DNA of 64,000 bases from Salvator merianae (GCA_003586115.2 QVOM02000025.1:51497479-51561478); one strand, 5' to 3'; counted from the first letter of the stretch, positions 23,885 to 35,547 are shown. Notes: generated from the letters alone by a model not told the origin. Made by a program: numbers and translations.

Positions 23885-23950
23885 ATTATTTATTTCCCCC
23901 ATTTTTCTGCTCATAAAAGCACTCAGGTTGGCTTACATAATTTAAAGAGA
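23885..23950 (-). repeat. LINE/SINE 3' tail, minus strand
   Basis: 'attatttatttcccccattt' followed by 'aggttggcttacataattt' is the reversed 3' tail pattern of the amniote L2-like elements also seen at 31.1, 32.2 and 62.8 kb. No body identified. Confidence 0.45.
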
Positions 23951-24147
23951 TAAAACCTGAAGAAAATAAAGTAGAAATATAAAAATAGCACCAGCATTAG
24001 TCATAGCTACAATAGATACAGACACAGTTTTCTCTTTCCTTCCAAAACAAGAGAAAATTTGTTTTGAGATTTATGCAAAGAAATCTTGAATGGAGTATCA
24101 GGGACAGGAGGCAAACAAAGAAATATCTGTCTTGCGTGATTTGCCTT

Positions 24148-24600
24148 GGGCTCTTTTGCAAGTTTAGCATGAAGAATTCCTGCTAGTGTGGACTATGAAA
24201 GGCCTCATCCTCCCTTGGATGAAGCAGTGGACGGGGAGCATCCATGTTGCATACTACAGAAAGTGTACGGACAGCACACTCCTATAGACCAGAATATGCT
24301 GAGGGACACATCTTAGTGGCAATCCAGGAAGCAATGCCAGAAATGGTGCTGGACATGGTGCACCCTGAAAAGGGCCCTCCTGGAAACTGTGAAGGCCGAG
24401 AACCTTTGTTCCTGGCTTTTGCATTCTCTGCACTACCTCTGAGAGTTCTTTGGAGGCCACGGCAGGAACTGGGTCACAACAGGCTGCCTGAGTGTGGACA
24501 GCCCTTGGAATAAATTACTGGTAGCCTGCTGTAGTGTGTCCCACACTAACTAATTGGTGCTGTGTGGACCAGAATAGCCTATATAGTGCAGAAATAGCCT
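24148..24600. mobile_element. MITE, GGGCTCTTTTGCAAGTT ends
   Basis: Left GGGCTCTTTTGCAAGTTTAG; right, reverse complement, GGCTATTTCTGCACTATA. Interior phrases 'aactgtgaaggccgagaacc' and 'ctgtgtggaccagaatagcc' link it to the copies at 6.2, 26.7, 41.3 and 58.2 kb. No exact TSD. Confidence 0.6.
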
Positions 24601-26183
24601 GAGTCACTTACAATAGGAAAGATTTGCCAAGATTATTTTTTTGGATGAAGGCATTTTGTGAGCAGTTGCATCAAGCAACTTTAATTTCTAACCTGATTGT
24701 TGCCTTCACATGGAATATGCAGGTGGAACAAATCTGCAAATTAAAAATACCATTTAGTTATCTGGTTTCATGGAAATATTCAGAAGAACAGCAAGGTTTC
24801 TGGCTTACAACTGGCTTGCCATTCCCTTAACCTACCTCAGGACTGTTTTAGGAAGATACATGCAGCATGGAGAGCTATACCATATATCTATTTACACACT
24901 TCCTGCAGCACTGTGGTTGATTTTCTTTTCACATCAGTTTGACCCAGGGCTACCAACTTTGGCTAACTAATCAGACACCTTTGTCTTGTGGGGATGGAGA
25001 CTTGTTATGTGGCTAGGATAATTAGTCTGGCTGATTACCTGGCAGCCCTGGTTTGACCACTATGAGGCAGGATCCACTTGTTGGCAAATCGTGGCACTTG
25101 AAAGCCTGTATCACTTGGTCCAGTCCTGGGGGCAGGAAGCATGCTGTTTATATGCACAGCCTTCTGCCTCTCTAATGTCAAAGCTATGGATCAAAAGTTC
25201 CCTGGCTTTAAGGTTCTACTTGGTTCTGTTTGTGAAGGTGCAGGAAGTGACCCCTAAATCTGGCCATTTTCTGTGTCTTCCAAAATTGGCTAGGCAAATT
25301 GCTGGGCAAAGGAAGCATCAAATAACTTTGCACAATGGTTGCAGGAAGTGGGAGAACAGAAAGTGCCATTAGACTTGCTTTTCACATTCTAGATGAAGGA
25401 TGACTTTGATGGTGCTTTCCAACCCTGTGTGGTCACCATGCCCTTCAGGCTTTTGATGGCACCATTTGTGTGCAGGACAGATGCTGTGGGAGAGTAGGGT
25501 CCTGAAACAGTGATGCATCAGAAGTTTGCTTTGTCTTCCCACTTCCTTTCTAAGACTTCAACAGGGAAGTCACTATTGCAAAATATAGTATTAAAAAGTT
25601 GTGCTGTAGACCATTCATTCTCAGGACCAAACACTTGAGTTTTTTATTTCATATAGGACCTGTTTTGTGGTTGTGAGTGCCATAAGATATCAAGACAATC
25701 ACAAAATATTGGTACTAATTATAGAACAAGCCATAAGGCAGTTGCTAATAATGAAGTAAACAAGCAATGTTGTATATGAACCATGCCTAGAATCTCCAAG
25801 CTATTGAAAACACTTGCCTCTCAAGAACACCCACTTTTGAATGACATATTTAGACATATGTCAATGATGTGATAAGTTTAAACTAAGATGATGGGTTCAG
25901 TTTGCCTGTGGGAGCTCCACTATCTCTGTAGCTAGTTTGGGTCAATATAGGTTACAGAAGCATTGCTGAGTTTTTGTTTGTATGCCCAGTGTTTGCCAGA
26001 GGAAGACAATTGCTGGCAGACCATTCATTTTTAATTAATGTCACAAGAAACAGACACACAGATATTGATTACTTGTGCATTCATCATTCACACTCATTCT
26101 ATCAGCATTCTTCCCAAACCTCCATTAATAAAATGTTAGCATTTGTCAACATTATTTCAGCATTTGTTGAAAAAGTATTCTCG
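24601..26183. other. Anonymous sequence
   Basis: No gene, terminus or simple repeat recognised. Confidence 0.4.
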
Positions 26184-26217
26184 CTCCTTTAGGGCTTAGA
26201 CAAAAGCCCTAAAGAGC
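26184..26217. repeat. Hairpin (inverted repeat)
   Basis: GCTCCTTTAGGGCTT pairs with AAGCCCTAAAGAGC, one bulged base, loop of about 5-6 bases. Confidence 0.8.
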
Positions 26218-26539
26218 AACTCCACGACTGAAAATGTTGTGGTTTGTATGGTTTGTACATTTAAATGCAAAATATACCTAAGCATCCAGAAAAGCTTTCA
26301 TTGTAGACACTGATATCAATCCCTCGTCTACATTGTTATGACTTAAACTACTACACATAGTAAAATATTTAAAATGAAAATATAAAATATTTCATGCTAG
26401 ATATGATTTACCTTCAATAATAGTATAGCCATGATGGATTTCAGTGATATTTTCAAGACCTCTAGTAGTGTCTTAGGATCTTTTCTCATGGGACATTGTC
26501 TTGTGCTATGGAAGGGTCCACAGCAGGCTAGCCAAAGAA

Positions 26540-26640
26540 ATGCCAAATCAAGTAACCTAGCCATAGAAAAATCTGGAAAAAAAAAACAGGTGTAACTGAT
26601 GTTTGGCATTCTACAGCTTTTGGCAACCCTGGTCCACAGG
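26540..26640. repeat. Dispersed repeat, partner at 52560-52655
   Basis: 'agccatagaaaaatctgg', an A run, 'caggtgtaactgatgtttgg', then 'acagcttttggcaaccctgg' matches 52576-52655 in the same order and orientation. Family unknown to me. Confidence 0.7.
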
Positions 26641-26689
26641 TCTGCCTTGCACCCACTAGCAGGGAACAACGGAAGCTCTACCTCCTTCT

Positions 26690-27070
26690 ATCATGCTCCA
26701 TCCACACATAAACTAAGCTAGGATACGCAAAATGGCACCCTACTCCAGTCTAACATCATGCTCAGGCCTGAAATAGTGGACCATGGCCTCCTGTTCTGTC
26801 ATGCAGCATAACAGGATGTGCCAATGAAACTTGGGGCCTGAAAACTCCAAAGGCCAGGAATTTTTGTTCTTGGCATTCAGAGGCTTCAGCACTGACTCCA
26901 AACCTGGCATAATCTTCAAACCCTATGGCAGGAGCTGGCATGGGATGGGCCATCCCAGTGCAGATGGCCCTGTCCCTTGTTAGCAGCAATCAGTCTCAGC
27001 CTGAGATGGATTGTGTATCCCAGACCAAGGCAGCCTATCCTGGTCCAAGATAGAAGGCATCAGTGTGAAG
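26690..27070. mobile_element. MITE fragment, 41-kb type
   Basis: 'aaactaagctaggatacgc', 'aaaatggcaccctac' and 'aggaatttttgttcttggca' align with the element at 41326-41807. The ends are eroded. Confidence 0.5.
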
Positions 27071-27232
27071 TCAGCTTTATTTTCCAAACATGAGCATTTT
27101 AACCACCCTGACCATTTCTGAACTGGACCTTGTGGACCAATTGCATATCCTTGCAATTATGTCAACAACTGGCTTTGTACATGACATTTTCTTCAGTGTG
27201 AGCTTATACCACATTGGGCAAGCTATAACACA

Positions 27233-28362
27233 TAGGGATGTGCACGAAATGAATTTTCTCTGTTCGTTTCGCAATGCATCGAAGCTTCGTTGCTTCGTTT
27301 TCGCACGAAAATGGAAGTCGCGAAAATGGCGATTTTCGTTTTCGCAGCGAAAATTTTCGAAAATTTTCAAAAACCGGAAGTGCAAAATCAATGAAATAAG
27401 TAGCAAAAAACAAACGCCGCATATCCCCCTGCCCTCTCCCTTCTATATTTGACCGTCCACGTTGCTAATTTAAGGAGTTGCTTTGTTAAAAGTAAAAATT
27501 GCACGGAGCTTACTTTTTACTGGCGACTGGTTTGTAGCAGGATTCAAAGCAACGAAGGTACGTTTGGGGTTCCTCACTGCAGATCGAAAGCAAGCGAAAG
27601 CAAGCGAAGGAATTTTTTTCGCTTTGATTTTTCGTCATTTTCGATGCCTTTTCGATGCTCATGTCTGTGCACACGTGCACGCTAACTTCTGTCCCTTTAA
27701 CTTATTGGCGCGACTCGTCACTGTCTGCCGTCCGTGCCGATCGTTTGGGGCACAGAAATTATTACCTCGCCTACGAGGCGGGCAGGCTTAGTCAGCGACG
27801 CACGAAGCAATTGCCTTCAGCTCAGCGCGTAATTTAGAAGACTGGCGGCAGCCGCAGGATGAAATAACTCCCTACTTCCGAGCAGCAGCGAAATGACGCC
27901 TCGTCTTGCCCTCCCTCCCTACTTCCGAGCAGCAGCAAAATGATGCCTTGTCTTGCCCTCCGTTTCAAAAAGCAGAACTATATACCACCATCAAAGACGT
28001 TTTATTAATTCCTAGCCATCTGAGTTTCTCCTCCTCATGCGGTGCGATCGCTGCGAGGCAGGCGAAGAGTTAAAAAAATACCGTCTTTCCTAATGTGATG
28101 CATTACAATTTCCACCTCTAGAGGCAGAGACTTGAGGCTACGAAGCTACTGAGCTTCGTTGCTTCGCAGTTTTCGCAGCGAAAAAAGACGAAAAATAGCC
28201 GTTCGTGGTGAGTAGCGAAGGTCACGAAAATTGACGAAAATCGCTGTGACTTTCGCTATTCGCTTTCGCGATAGGGAAGGCACTTCGCATTCGATGCGAA
28301 TGTTGCGAAGCAACAAAATTCGTACGAAATTTCGTTGCTTCGAAATTTCGTGCACATCCCTA
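27233..28362 (+). mobile_element. Non-autonomous hAT element, copy C (1130 bp), CpG-rich centre
   Basis: Left TAGGGATGTGCACGAAAT, right (reverse complement) TAGGGATGTGCACGAAAT: perfect 18-bp inverted repeats. The 8-bp duplication ATAACACA is perfect (27225-27232 and 28363-28370). The outer 150-200 bp on each side are cttcg/cgaaa-rich nested dyads. The subterminal hairpin gcgaaggtca...tgactttcgc (28217-28257) is shared with copies A and the 61-kb copy. A single 'gaaggaatttttttcgctttgatttttcg' module (27606-27640) matches the array module of copy A, but here it is not inverted or repeated. From about 27420 to 28130 the interior is CpG-rich and unrelated to the other copies. No transposase is encoded. 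Confidence 0.92.
27868..27960. repeat. Tandem duplication, 47-bp period
   Basis: ctccctacttccgagcagca begins at 27868 and again at 27915. The 46-bp copies differ at about three positions, each a CpG in the first copy changed to CpA or TpG in the second. Confidence 0.95.
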
Positions 28363-28370
28363 ATAACACA

Positions 28371-28734
28371 TCTTTCTGGAATTATCTTATAAGGAACTGT
28401 TTGCCATGTTTATAAACAATATTGTTACTTCCAATCAATTCTTATACAGTGGTGTGTAAACTGTATGTGTTATCTCAATTCTTTTTCAGGATTGTAAAAT
28501 TTACTTTTTTGATACATAACAAAGGATTTTTTGGGGGGAAAAGGACCAAAGCTGTGAAATAATAGTTTTGTATCTGTGGTGAAGAAGCTCTTTAAAAAGT
28601 ATTATAGGCTTACCTGATTGTGTTTTCATTTATGGTTATCACCTTGTTATAGTGGTGGATGTAGATGGGTACTTTGGCAAAAGTATCTCATTTGTCATGT
28701 TTCCAAGTGCTTCCACATATACTTTTCTGCACAC
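28371..28734. other. Anonymous AT-rich sequence
   Basis: Nothing recognised. Confidence 0.4.
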
Positions 28735-28737
28735 AAA

Positions 28738-29149
28738 GGGTGTGATCAGACATGGTAAAAGGGCCACCCTGGGGTGAATTTGAGGCTCAAGGGACAGACA
28801 TAAAGTATCAAAAAAATTACTTACTGCATCACTAAGCCTTTCATTCTGCACCCCTTTCCCAGACAAAAAATCATCACTCTTGGGGCAACTCAGGGAAATT
28901 TGACTGTTTGGGTCAAACTGGGCAGGAGGCTATGGAGGCTCTATTACAGCTGATCTATCAGAACCATGAAAACCTAGGAAGATGGTGGCCAATGAATAGC
29001 AAGCATGGAAGATGAAGACAGGAAGAGAAGTGAGGTAAGAGGGTTTTAGATGCTTATTTTCTAAACTGTATGACACTTTTTTTCTGTGTCTACAGATGGG
29101 ACAATCCTTTGAAAACAGGACCCCCCAGAAGCCCTATGTGACCATACCC
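28738..29149. mobile_element. Harbinger-like MITE (412 bp), TSD AAA
   Basis: Left GGGTGTGATCAGACATGG, right (reverse complement) GGGTATGGTCACATAGGG. Flanked by AAA at 28735-28737 and 29150-29152. Same family as 9446-9883 and 42124-42523. The frame on the minus strand at 28639-28866 resembles the plus frame at 29564-29851 only because both read the shared repeat. Confidence 0.75.
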
Positions 29150-29559
29150 AAAGATACCTGAAAACACAATGAACTGGCAGAGGTGTCACTCTAAAGACTG
29201 CAATACCATGTGATTATCCCCAGGCATCTTGAACTGATGTCATACTTCTCAGGCAAGGGTTGCATTTTTGGCAGGCATTTCATACCACTCAAAGTGGAAA
29301 CTTGATGCCGTAGCTCCTTTGATCAAGCACCTACGGAGGCAAGCAGTGACACAGTATTAGTTATGCTCCTATGTGACTATCCTGAAAACTAAGTAGCTTC
29401 ACATGAGTGACAATTTGCTAGAAGAGATGAGAGCAGAGGCAGCAGGCATGAACAGTTGCAAACAGAAGCCTCTCCCACAAGAAGCCTTGTTTGAAGTGCA
29501 CATGGCACTGGGAAATCTTGTTTTGATGCAGCCTGAAATGGGCTAGATCAAAGGAAGAT

Positions 29560-29809
29560 TTTCTTGCCTTATATGGAATTCAAATGCAGCTTGCAAACTG
29601 GTGTGCGTTGGTGGAAGTATTTCTTTGCTCTCATTCATGCTGACTGCCCCAAGATCAGTGATCATAGAAACTGCACTTCTTTGCAATGCCTGATGTTGTT
29701 TTCAGGAGAGGTGCAGAATCAAAGGTTTAGCGACGCAGTAAGTCATTTTTTGATATTTTATGTCTCAAATTCACCCAGCATGGCCATTTTACCATGTCTG
29801 ATCATACCC
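29560..29809 (-). mobile_element. Partial Harbinger-like MITE, inverted relative to 28738-29149
   Basis: The right end, reverse complement GGGTATGATCAGACATGG, and about 150 bp inward match the left half of the 28.7-kb copy in inverted orientation. TTA follows it (29810-29812). The other end is not recognisable. Confidence 0.6.
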
Positions 29810-29812
29810 TTA

Positions 29813-30480
29813 ACCTTCTTCATTGGGTACAGCTATATTTTCTTCAGTTAGTGCCTCCCTCTTCTAGGTTTCTGTCAAATTTGCTGAGCGAGAACCACTC
29901 AAAAACTGGGTCTGCAAGGCACCTTATTTGGCAAGCCCAGCCCTCTTCAAGATTAAAGGCAAGGTTAACATGAGGGAACTTTTCCATAGGGCTCCCTTCC
30001 ATTGTTCCATTTCTGCATCATGGTTGCTAGTTGTTTAGTCAGGAATGGGCAGAGCTGCATCAGGTATGCACTTGATATCAGAAGGAGATCGCATGACAAC
30101 CTCATACATACATCTGGCATGGTACGTCCCATGCTCAACTGGATGACCAATAAAATGATACAGCAAAGTGAAGAGAGTATAATGAAGAGCAGGTGCATTT
30201 GTTGCTTAATTTCTCTCAAGTTCACTTGCCTTTGATGTTGAAAAGGGCAGGTTTACCAGGTAAAGCACCTAAGGGGCCCAGTCCTCTTTGGGAAGTTTGT
30301 TCTCTGTGAACTTACGTATAATGCACATCTACCCTGCTCTCATGAATTCTTATGTATCTGAAATTATCTACTTTAAAGAAGTCAGAGAATGTGAAACAGG
30401 GAATTTCTAGGGTTGACGGAGGTCTGAAAAATCTGCTGCAGTTGCAGGGATGTAGAAGATGGATGAACGTATACCTGACC
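29813..30480. other. Anonymous sequence
   Basis: No gene or repeat end recognised. Confidence 0.4.
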
Positions 30481-30481
30481 C

Positions 30482-30545
<64 letters not shown>

Positions 30546-30563
30546 GTGTGTGTGTGTGTGTGT
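30482..30563. repeat. Compound microsatellite (AT)n(GA)n(GT)n
   Basis: AT dinucleotides to 30500, about 21 GA dinucleotides to 30542, about 10 GT dinucleotides to 30563. Confidence 0.98.
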
Positions 30564-31104
30564 ATTATTCATTAGTATTAATGAAGTTTGTGTTAATGCA
30601 CTGAATCATTTTTTCTGCCTTTGGGCTTACAGTTTTGACCACTGGTTAAAACAATTAACATTATTTGCAACTGTCTTGATTTTGGTCTGTGACCATAATT
30701 AAGACTTCACTATTTGTGGAAAATTATACCATTTTCAAAAACTCTCTGACTGCTTAGAATAAATGCTACATTTAGAATAAATGGTACGAACAGGCTGACA
30801 GCCTGTGAAAGCGTTTTTGAGGATATTATGAGACTGTCTGAGGTAAAATCCTAGTAATAAAATTCAGGACCTGCAGTTTTCCAAGCTGCATTTCACTCTA
30901 TAACAAATTATTTGGAATGTTTTTATAGTACAGTTGTTGTAATATTTTTACCTTGTCTCTGGGCAGTTTCATCTTTGCAGTTTTCATATGCATTAAAAAA
31001 ACCTCACAGAAATTATTATCTGAGGCTGCAATCTTATACTCATCATGGGAGTTGAACCACTGAATTCAGAAGAATTTATTCATCTGTAAATATGCTGACT
31101 TGGA
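30564..31104. other. Anonymous AT-rich sequence
   Basis: Nothing recognised. Confidence 0.4.
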
Positions 31105-31660
31105 AGTGGGTTATTTATTTATTTGAATTTCTATCCTGCCCTATACAATAAAACCAGTGCAATAGAATGTTAATATACAATCAAAATTCAATTCATTATA
31201 ACTATAGCTAACAGTGCCTGAAAGGGGAGAACAGCTACCTCTTCAGCCAAAGGCCAGCATAAAGAGGCACATTTTTACCATGCATCTAAATGGTCCTCTC
31301 ATATCACTCCACATCTTTGACTGCTGACAGTGCTGGTACCACCAAGCAGGCCTCTCACTCAAATCCCAGCTAGCAGGCATGACTACATGGAATGAGGCAC
31401 TTCTTTAGATACTTGGGGACCAAGCTGTTTAGGGCTTTATAAGTCACTGGACCTTTGTGCACTCGAAGACTGTGATCTATTATATTAATTTTGTTGTAGT
31501 TGTTTACTATAAGTTATATCCTATATTGTTTTATTTTGAATATTATTGATTGTATGATATTTACATTTTGATTATGACATGCAATTTTTTATAATGCTGT
31601 AAACCACCTTGAGAAATACTGAATGGAAAGATGATATAAAATAAATTGAATGAATGAGAC
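31105..31660. repeat. LINE-derived sequence with L2-like tails
   Basis: 31112-31145 'ttatttatttatttgaattt...tatcctgccct' is a reversed L2/CR1-like 3' tail. 31405-31460 contains 'ggggaccaagctgtttaggg' and 'ctttataagtcactgg', a phrase I know from widespread amniote LINE-derived repeats. 31590-31655 'gctgtaaaccaccttgagaa...gatataaaataaattgaatg' is a forward tail of the same kind. At least two insertions in opposite orientation; exact boundaries unclear. Confidence 0.5.
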
Positions 31661-32235
31661 AAGAAAAAGGAAAGTGTCATCCTTAACTGTCACCCTATAA
31701 ATATTTATTAAACAATAAGCCCTATGAATATAAGAGCAATTCCTCCCAGGAAAGCAGGTGAAAGATTGCCACTTTAAACTACTTTGTTACAGTTTTGTGG
31801 GGTGGTTAACTTTGTTATGTTTAATTTCAATTTTTTTTCTGAAATTTAAGAAGGAAAAACTAAATGCAACTGTTGAATAATAATATTCAGCAAAAAGTAT
31901 TATTATTGGAATTAAAAAAATAAAATAAAAGATATAGATCATTCTTTGGAGAAAACTATTATATTTAGAAACAGTCTTTCACTCATTATAATAAGCATAG
32001 GAATAATCATTCCAGAATAATCATGTTTTCTTATGTGCAGAGTGGGTGAAAACCTTTGGGTATAGACAGGATAAAAATACAAATAAAAAATAATAATAAA
32101 CCATAAGTGTATTTTTTTAATTTACTAATCACATCATAGGTGAAATTAAAAAAAAAATCCAAAGTAATTCTGCAGTCTTGTGGAATTAAGAACTGACCAG
32201 TTCTTAGATTAAGCTTGCCAATGTGAAACCATATT
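31661..32235. other. Anonymous AT-rich sequence
   Basis: Strongly AT-rich with short A runs; nothing recognised. Confidence 0.4.
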
Positions 32236-33012
32236 GATTTATTGATTTATATATTTAAGATTTTAAATCTTGCCTTTCACGCGGAGGTCCCAAGGCAGAT
32301 CAAAAAAGTAAAAAGATAAAATATATAGCATATACTGTAGACATATTTAAAATATAAACCCCCTTCCCTTTCAGAACAACTTTTCAGGACAAAGAAAGCT
32401 AAACGTCAGAGGCCTGGATTTCACTCAGGCATTGAAAATCATATCATGCAGATGCCTGCTGAACCTCGAGAGGGAGACTATTCCAAAGTCATGGGGCCAC
32501 TACAAAAAAAGGCCCTCTTGTGCATCCCTGCCCCTCACACATCTGATAAAGGATGAACTACAAGAAGGTCTTCTCCTGGAGATCTCACTACTTGGGCAGG
32601 TCTATATGAGAGAAGTCAGTGCATCAGACAACCAGATGACACTTTGAATTGAGTTTAGTAGCGAATAAGCAACCAGGGCAGATCTTTCAGATACAGTGTG
32701 ATGTGCATCCGACCAGAAACTTTTGTCTGTAGTCAAGCTTGCTGCATTCTGCACTAGTTCCAGCTTCTGGACCATTTTCAAGGGTAGCCCCATGTAGAGT
32801 GCATTACACTAGTTTAATCTGGAGGTTACCAAAACATGGATCACTGTAGGCAAGTTATCCCTATTCAGAAAAGACTGAAGCTGGTAAATCAGTTGGAGAT
32901 GGAGGTAAGTACTCCTGGCTTCCACTGCTACATGGATCTCAAATGACAACAACAAATTCAGGAGCACCCCCAGATCATGCACCTGTTCTTTCTGGTATCT
33001 GTAAACCAACAT
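32236..33012 (-). pseudogene. L2/CR1-type LINE ORF2 C-terminus and 3' tail (dead)
   Basis: Read on the minus strand from 33012: HDLGVLLNLLLSFEIHV, then RDNLPTVIHVLVTSRLN, then (32793) MGLPLKMVQKLELVQNAAS. This matches the conserved L2-clade series 'LGVxLDSxLSFxxHV...RLDYCNxLYxGLPxxxxxKLQxVQNxAARL'. Near 32470-32520 the frame reads RAFFVVAP then LWNSLPLEV, the terminal 'F.VAAPRLWNSLP' motif of these LINEs. The 3' tail lies at 32236-32300. A stop after SRLN and another inside the terminal motif show it is inactive. The endonuclease and reverse-transcriptase core are missing, as in a 5'-truncated insertion. Function in the family: target-primed reverse transcription. Confidence 0.85.
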
Positions 33013-33544
33013 TTGAACACACTAGAACAAAAAACTAACTGCTCTTTATCTTTTTTCTGTCCTTTATTTTATCAACAAAGAAATTCCTCCATATTACTAA
33101 TCCCCAATGCCCTCCTGTTTCTCCCATTGAACCCCTCTCCTTTCAAAGTGCTAGTCAAAGAAGAAAAGCAGGAGATTTGTATGGTATCAATTTTGTCAGT
33201 GTCGCCCATTAGGCTTTCAGAATTCTACATGCCTTCAGGCTCTTGCTCTGGGCATTATAGAACTACACTCTCTATTATCTCTTGCCATTGGTTGGAGTGT
33301 CTGGAGGTTGCTGTGTTGTCCACTGCATAAGAATAACCAGGATTAGCCTGTTTGCAAAGTAGATTTATCAGAATTCATCTCATTCACCATTTTTTTTCCT
33401 CTCTACAAAGGAAATGGATTAATTCCATTAACCCATCCTTCCACAGGTCTCAAAGGTCTCAATCCAAAATGAATCTACATTAGCACTTTCCACTTGCAAG
33501 TCTAACAAATATGGTCTCTTATTTTCCACAAAGATAAAGAGCTT
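33013..33544. other. Anonymous sequence
   Basis: Nothing recognised beyond the possible 5' continuation of the minus-strand LINE. Confidence 0.35.
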
Positions 33545-33589
33545 TGATTGACTGATTGACTGACTGACTGACTGACTGACGGACAGATG

Positions 33590-33630
<41 letters not shown>
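33545..33630. repeat. (TGAC)n(GATT)n microsatellite
   Basis: Tetranucleotide array changing from TGAC to TGAT units. Minus-strand frames reading NQSI repeats across it are artefacts. Confidence 0.97.
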
Positions 33631-33631
<1 letters not shown>

Positions 33632-34120
33632 GCCTTCACTGCATTGCTGGAGATCTCTGGATTTTCTTCTTGCAGGCATTTCACTACCAAACCAGACAGC
33701 ACCATCAGTACAAATGTTATTTCTTGCTTGATGATGGGTTATATAGCAGATATTCTTCTTTGATTCTTATTTATGATTAGCAAATAAGTGATCTTTGTCT
33801 TTATTTTCCTTGGCAGCTTCTTCATGTTGTGTTGATGTGTCCTTCTTTCCCTGGTAGTCTTCCTTAGTAGTTTTCCTTGCATTCACCCTTCCCTGGTAGT
33901 TTTCCTTAATGATATTTTTTTGAACACTCTGGTTTTTAGAGTGTTGAGTAATCACTTTTCTGTCTAAATGTTGGTAGACAATAGGATTCAGTGTTGCTTG
34001 AGAAAGTGTACAGCTAGTCTTCTCATTGTAGGATTTGGGGCTGATCTTTTCTTAGCTTGAAGTTGTTTCCTGTGTTGAGCCTTGGTGATTCCTTTTAAGT
34101 TGTCCATAAAAGGTGTCTAA
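33631..34120. other. Anonymous sequence
   Basis: 'ccctggtagtcttccttag' and 'ccctggtagttttccttaa' recur imperfectly at 33849-33915. No gene. Confidence 0.35.
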
Positions 34121-34563
34121 GAGCCTTTTTTCATTTATTTTGTGGAACATTCCAAACCAATCAATGGAATGCCACATTCACACCAGGGCCTGTTCGCAAT
34201 ATCCACCATAGAACAGGATTATTATCTTGCTTAGTGGTGGAACAGACCTTGCAATGCGGACACCATCTACACTGTAAGGCTGTAGTGTGAATGCTGGCAT
34301 TTTTTACCATGACAGTGGCCGGGAAACTTCTAGCAACTGCCATGGCTATTAGCAATGCCACAAAATGGTGCAGTCACAGCTGCAGCCGTGTCACCCTGTG
34401 TTCACACCTGGAAGTAGGTGTGAATGCACTGTACCAGGAGCAGTCCAGATGCTCCCAGTACAGCTATGGAGCACAATTTTGTGCTCCACAGCAGGTAGGA
34501 ATTGGGAGCAATTGGATGCTCACTAGTTGCAAGTGCAAAAAGGCCCGAAGTGTGAATCTAGCC
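34121..34563. mobile_element. MITE with a second MITE inside, outer TSD TAA (probable)
   Basis: Outer left GAGCCTTTTTTCATTT and outer right (reverse complement) GGCTAGATTCACACTTC are flanked by TAA (34118-34120 and 34564-34566). Inside, 34186-34546 has its own ends: GGGCCTGTTCGC and, in reverse complement, GGGCCTTTTTGCACTTG. The inner body matches the MITEs at 40.2 and 60.9/62.3 kb, including a GGAGCACAA-TT-TTGTGCTCC dyad at 34468-34487. The nested reading is an inference; the inner element has no visible TSD. Confidence 0.55.
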
Positions 34564-34566
34564 TAA

Positions 34567-34977
34567 GTCTCTGTGACTATTAATAGCTAATTTGTCTGAA
34601 TGCCAACTTTCTGGAATTTCTCTTGCCTTCTTAGATTTGGCCTGCTTTGGCATTTCTACAATTTCCCAGCTGAATTTATAATTATCTTCATCTGTGTTTA
34701 GTGTAACTAAAGGTTTTGCATCATTTCTTTTTACTAGTAGTTGTGTTCATTAATGCTTTCTGCTAGTTTTCTGCCAGTTTATCCTAAGTAGTGTTCACAT
34801 TTCTGGCTTTTTGTTTGGTAGATCACTACTGTTTTGTCTTGTTTGCATATTGAATCTTTGGGTTTGTTTAATATGTTTTGAAGGGATTTGGTTTGTGTAC
34901 CACAGCTATTCCAAGTGACTGTAGTAATCATTGGTAGTTTCTGAAGGTGTCTAATATATGGAAGAGTGGATCTTTTC
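34567..34977. other. Anonymous sequence
   Basis: Nothing recognised. Confidence 0.4.
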
Positions 34978-35547
34978 GCACTTAGTGAGTGGAACGTTCC
35001 TGTCCGTTCGCTGGAACGGAGCTTTCGCACTGCCGCAGGTGTGCACCTCACCCGATCCGAACCACATCGTACCCGAACCGAACCCGATGCTGGGTAAGGC
35101 TAGACAAGTAAAAGCTTGTCTTCATTCCGACCTGCGCGATGGAGCGTAGATCGGGCATGGTGCTTTCACACTCCCATCCGCGTTTGAAATGGCAGCCGGG
35201 CGTGGCTGGCGCGGCTGCGCATGCATGGTCCAAAGCTTCATACCCCAGTCCGATGCTTCGTACCCCAGTCCGATGCTTCGTGCCCTTTGGGATAGCCTTT
35301 TGGGCATGGCAGCCTAGCTGCCGTTATGAAGCCGGCTCCGTAAGGACCCCTCTGGTTACGAAGCGGAGCTCGATGGTACGGAGTGCGGTACCGAACTAGC
35401 GGCTGCCATTCGCACTGTTTCCCCTGCTGGTCGGCTTCGGGTCCATTCCTCTGGCTGGGAGTGCGAATGGCAGCCAGCGTTCTCCAACCCCTCCAGTCCG
35501 AAGCCAACTACTGGGAACGGACTACGGAGCTCAGTGCGAAAAGGCCC
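34978..35547. mobile_element. GC-rich MITE (570 bp), TSD AGT
   Basis: Left GGATCTTTTCGCACTTAG, right (reverse complement) GGGCCTTTTCGCACTGAG. Flanked by AGT at 34975-34977 and 35548-35550. The interior is GC-rich and full of intact CpG, unlike the AT-rich surroundings, suggesting a younger insertion. A ~22-bp unit beginning taccccagtccgatgcttcg is tandemly repeated at 35238-35283. No coding capacity; the six overlapping frames on both strands reflect high GC and inverted repeats. Confidence 0.8.

Noticed and set aside
27449..27837. Overlapping frames in CpG-rich sequence as a small gene
   Set aside because: They lie inside a hAT element, overlap in two frames and show no recognisable domain. 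Capture of a gene fragment remains possible and is listed as a finding.
33428..33705. NQSI-repeat protein on the minus strand
   Set aside because: It is the translation of a tetranucleotide microsatellite.
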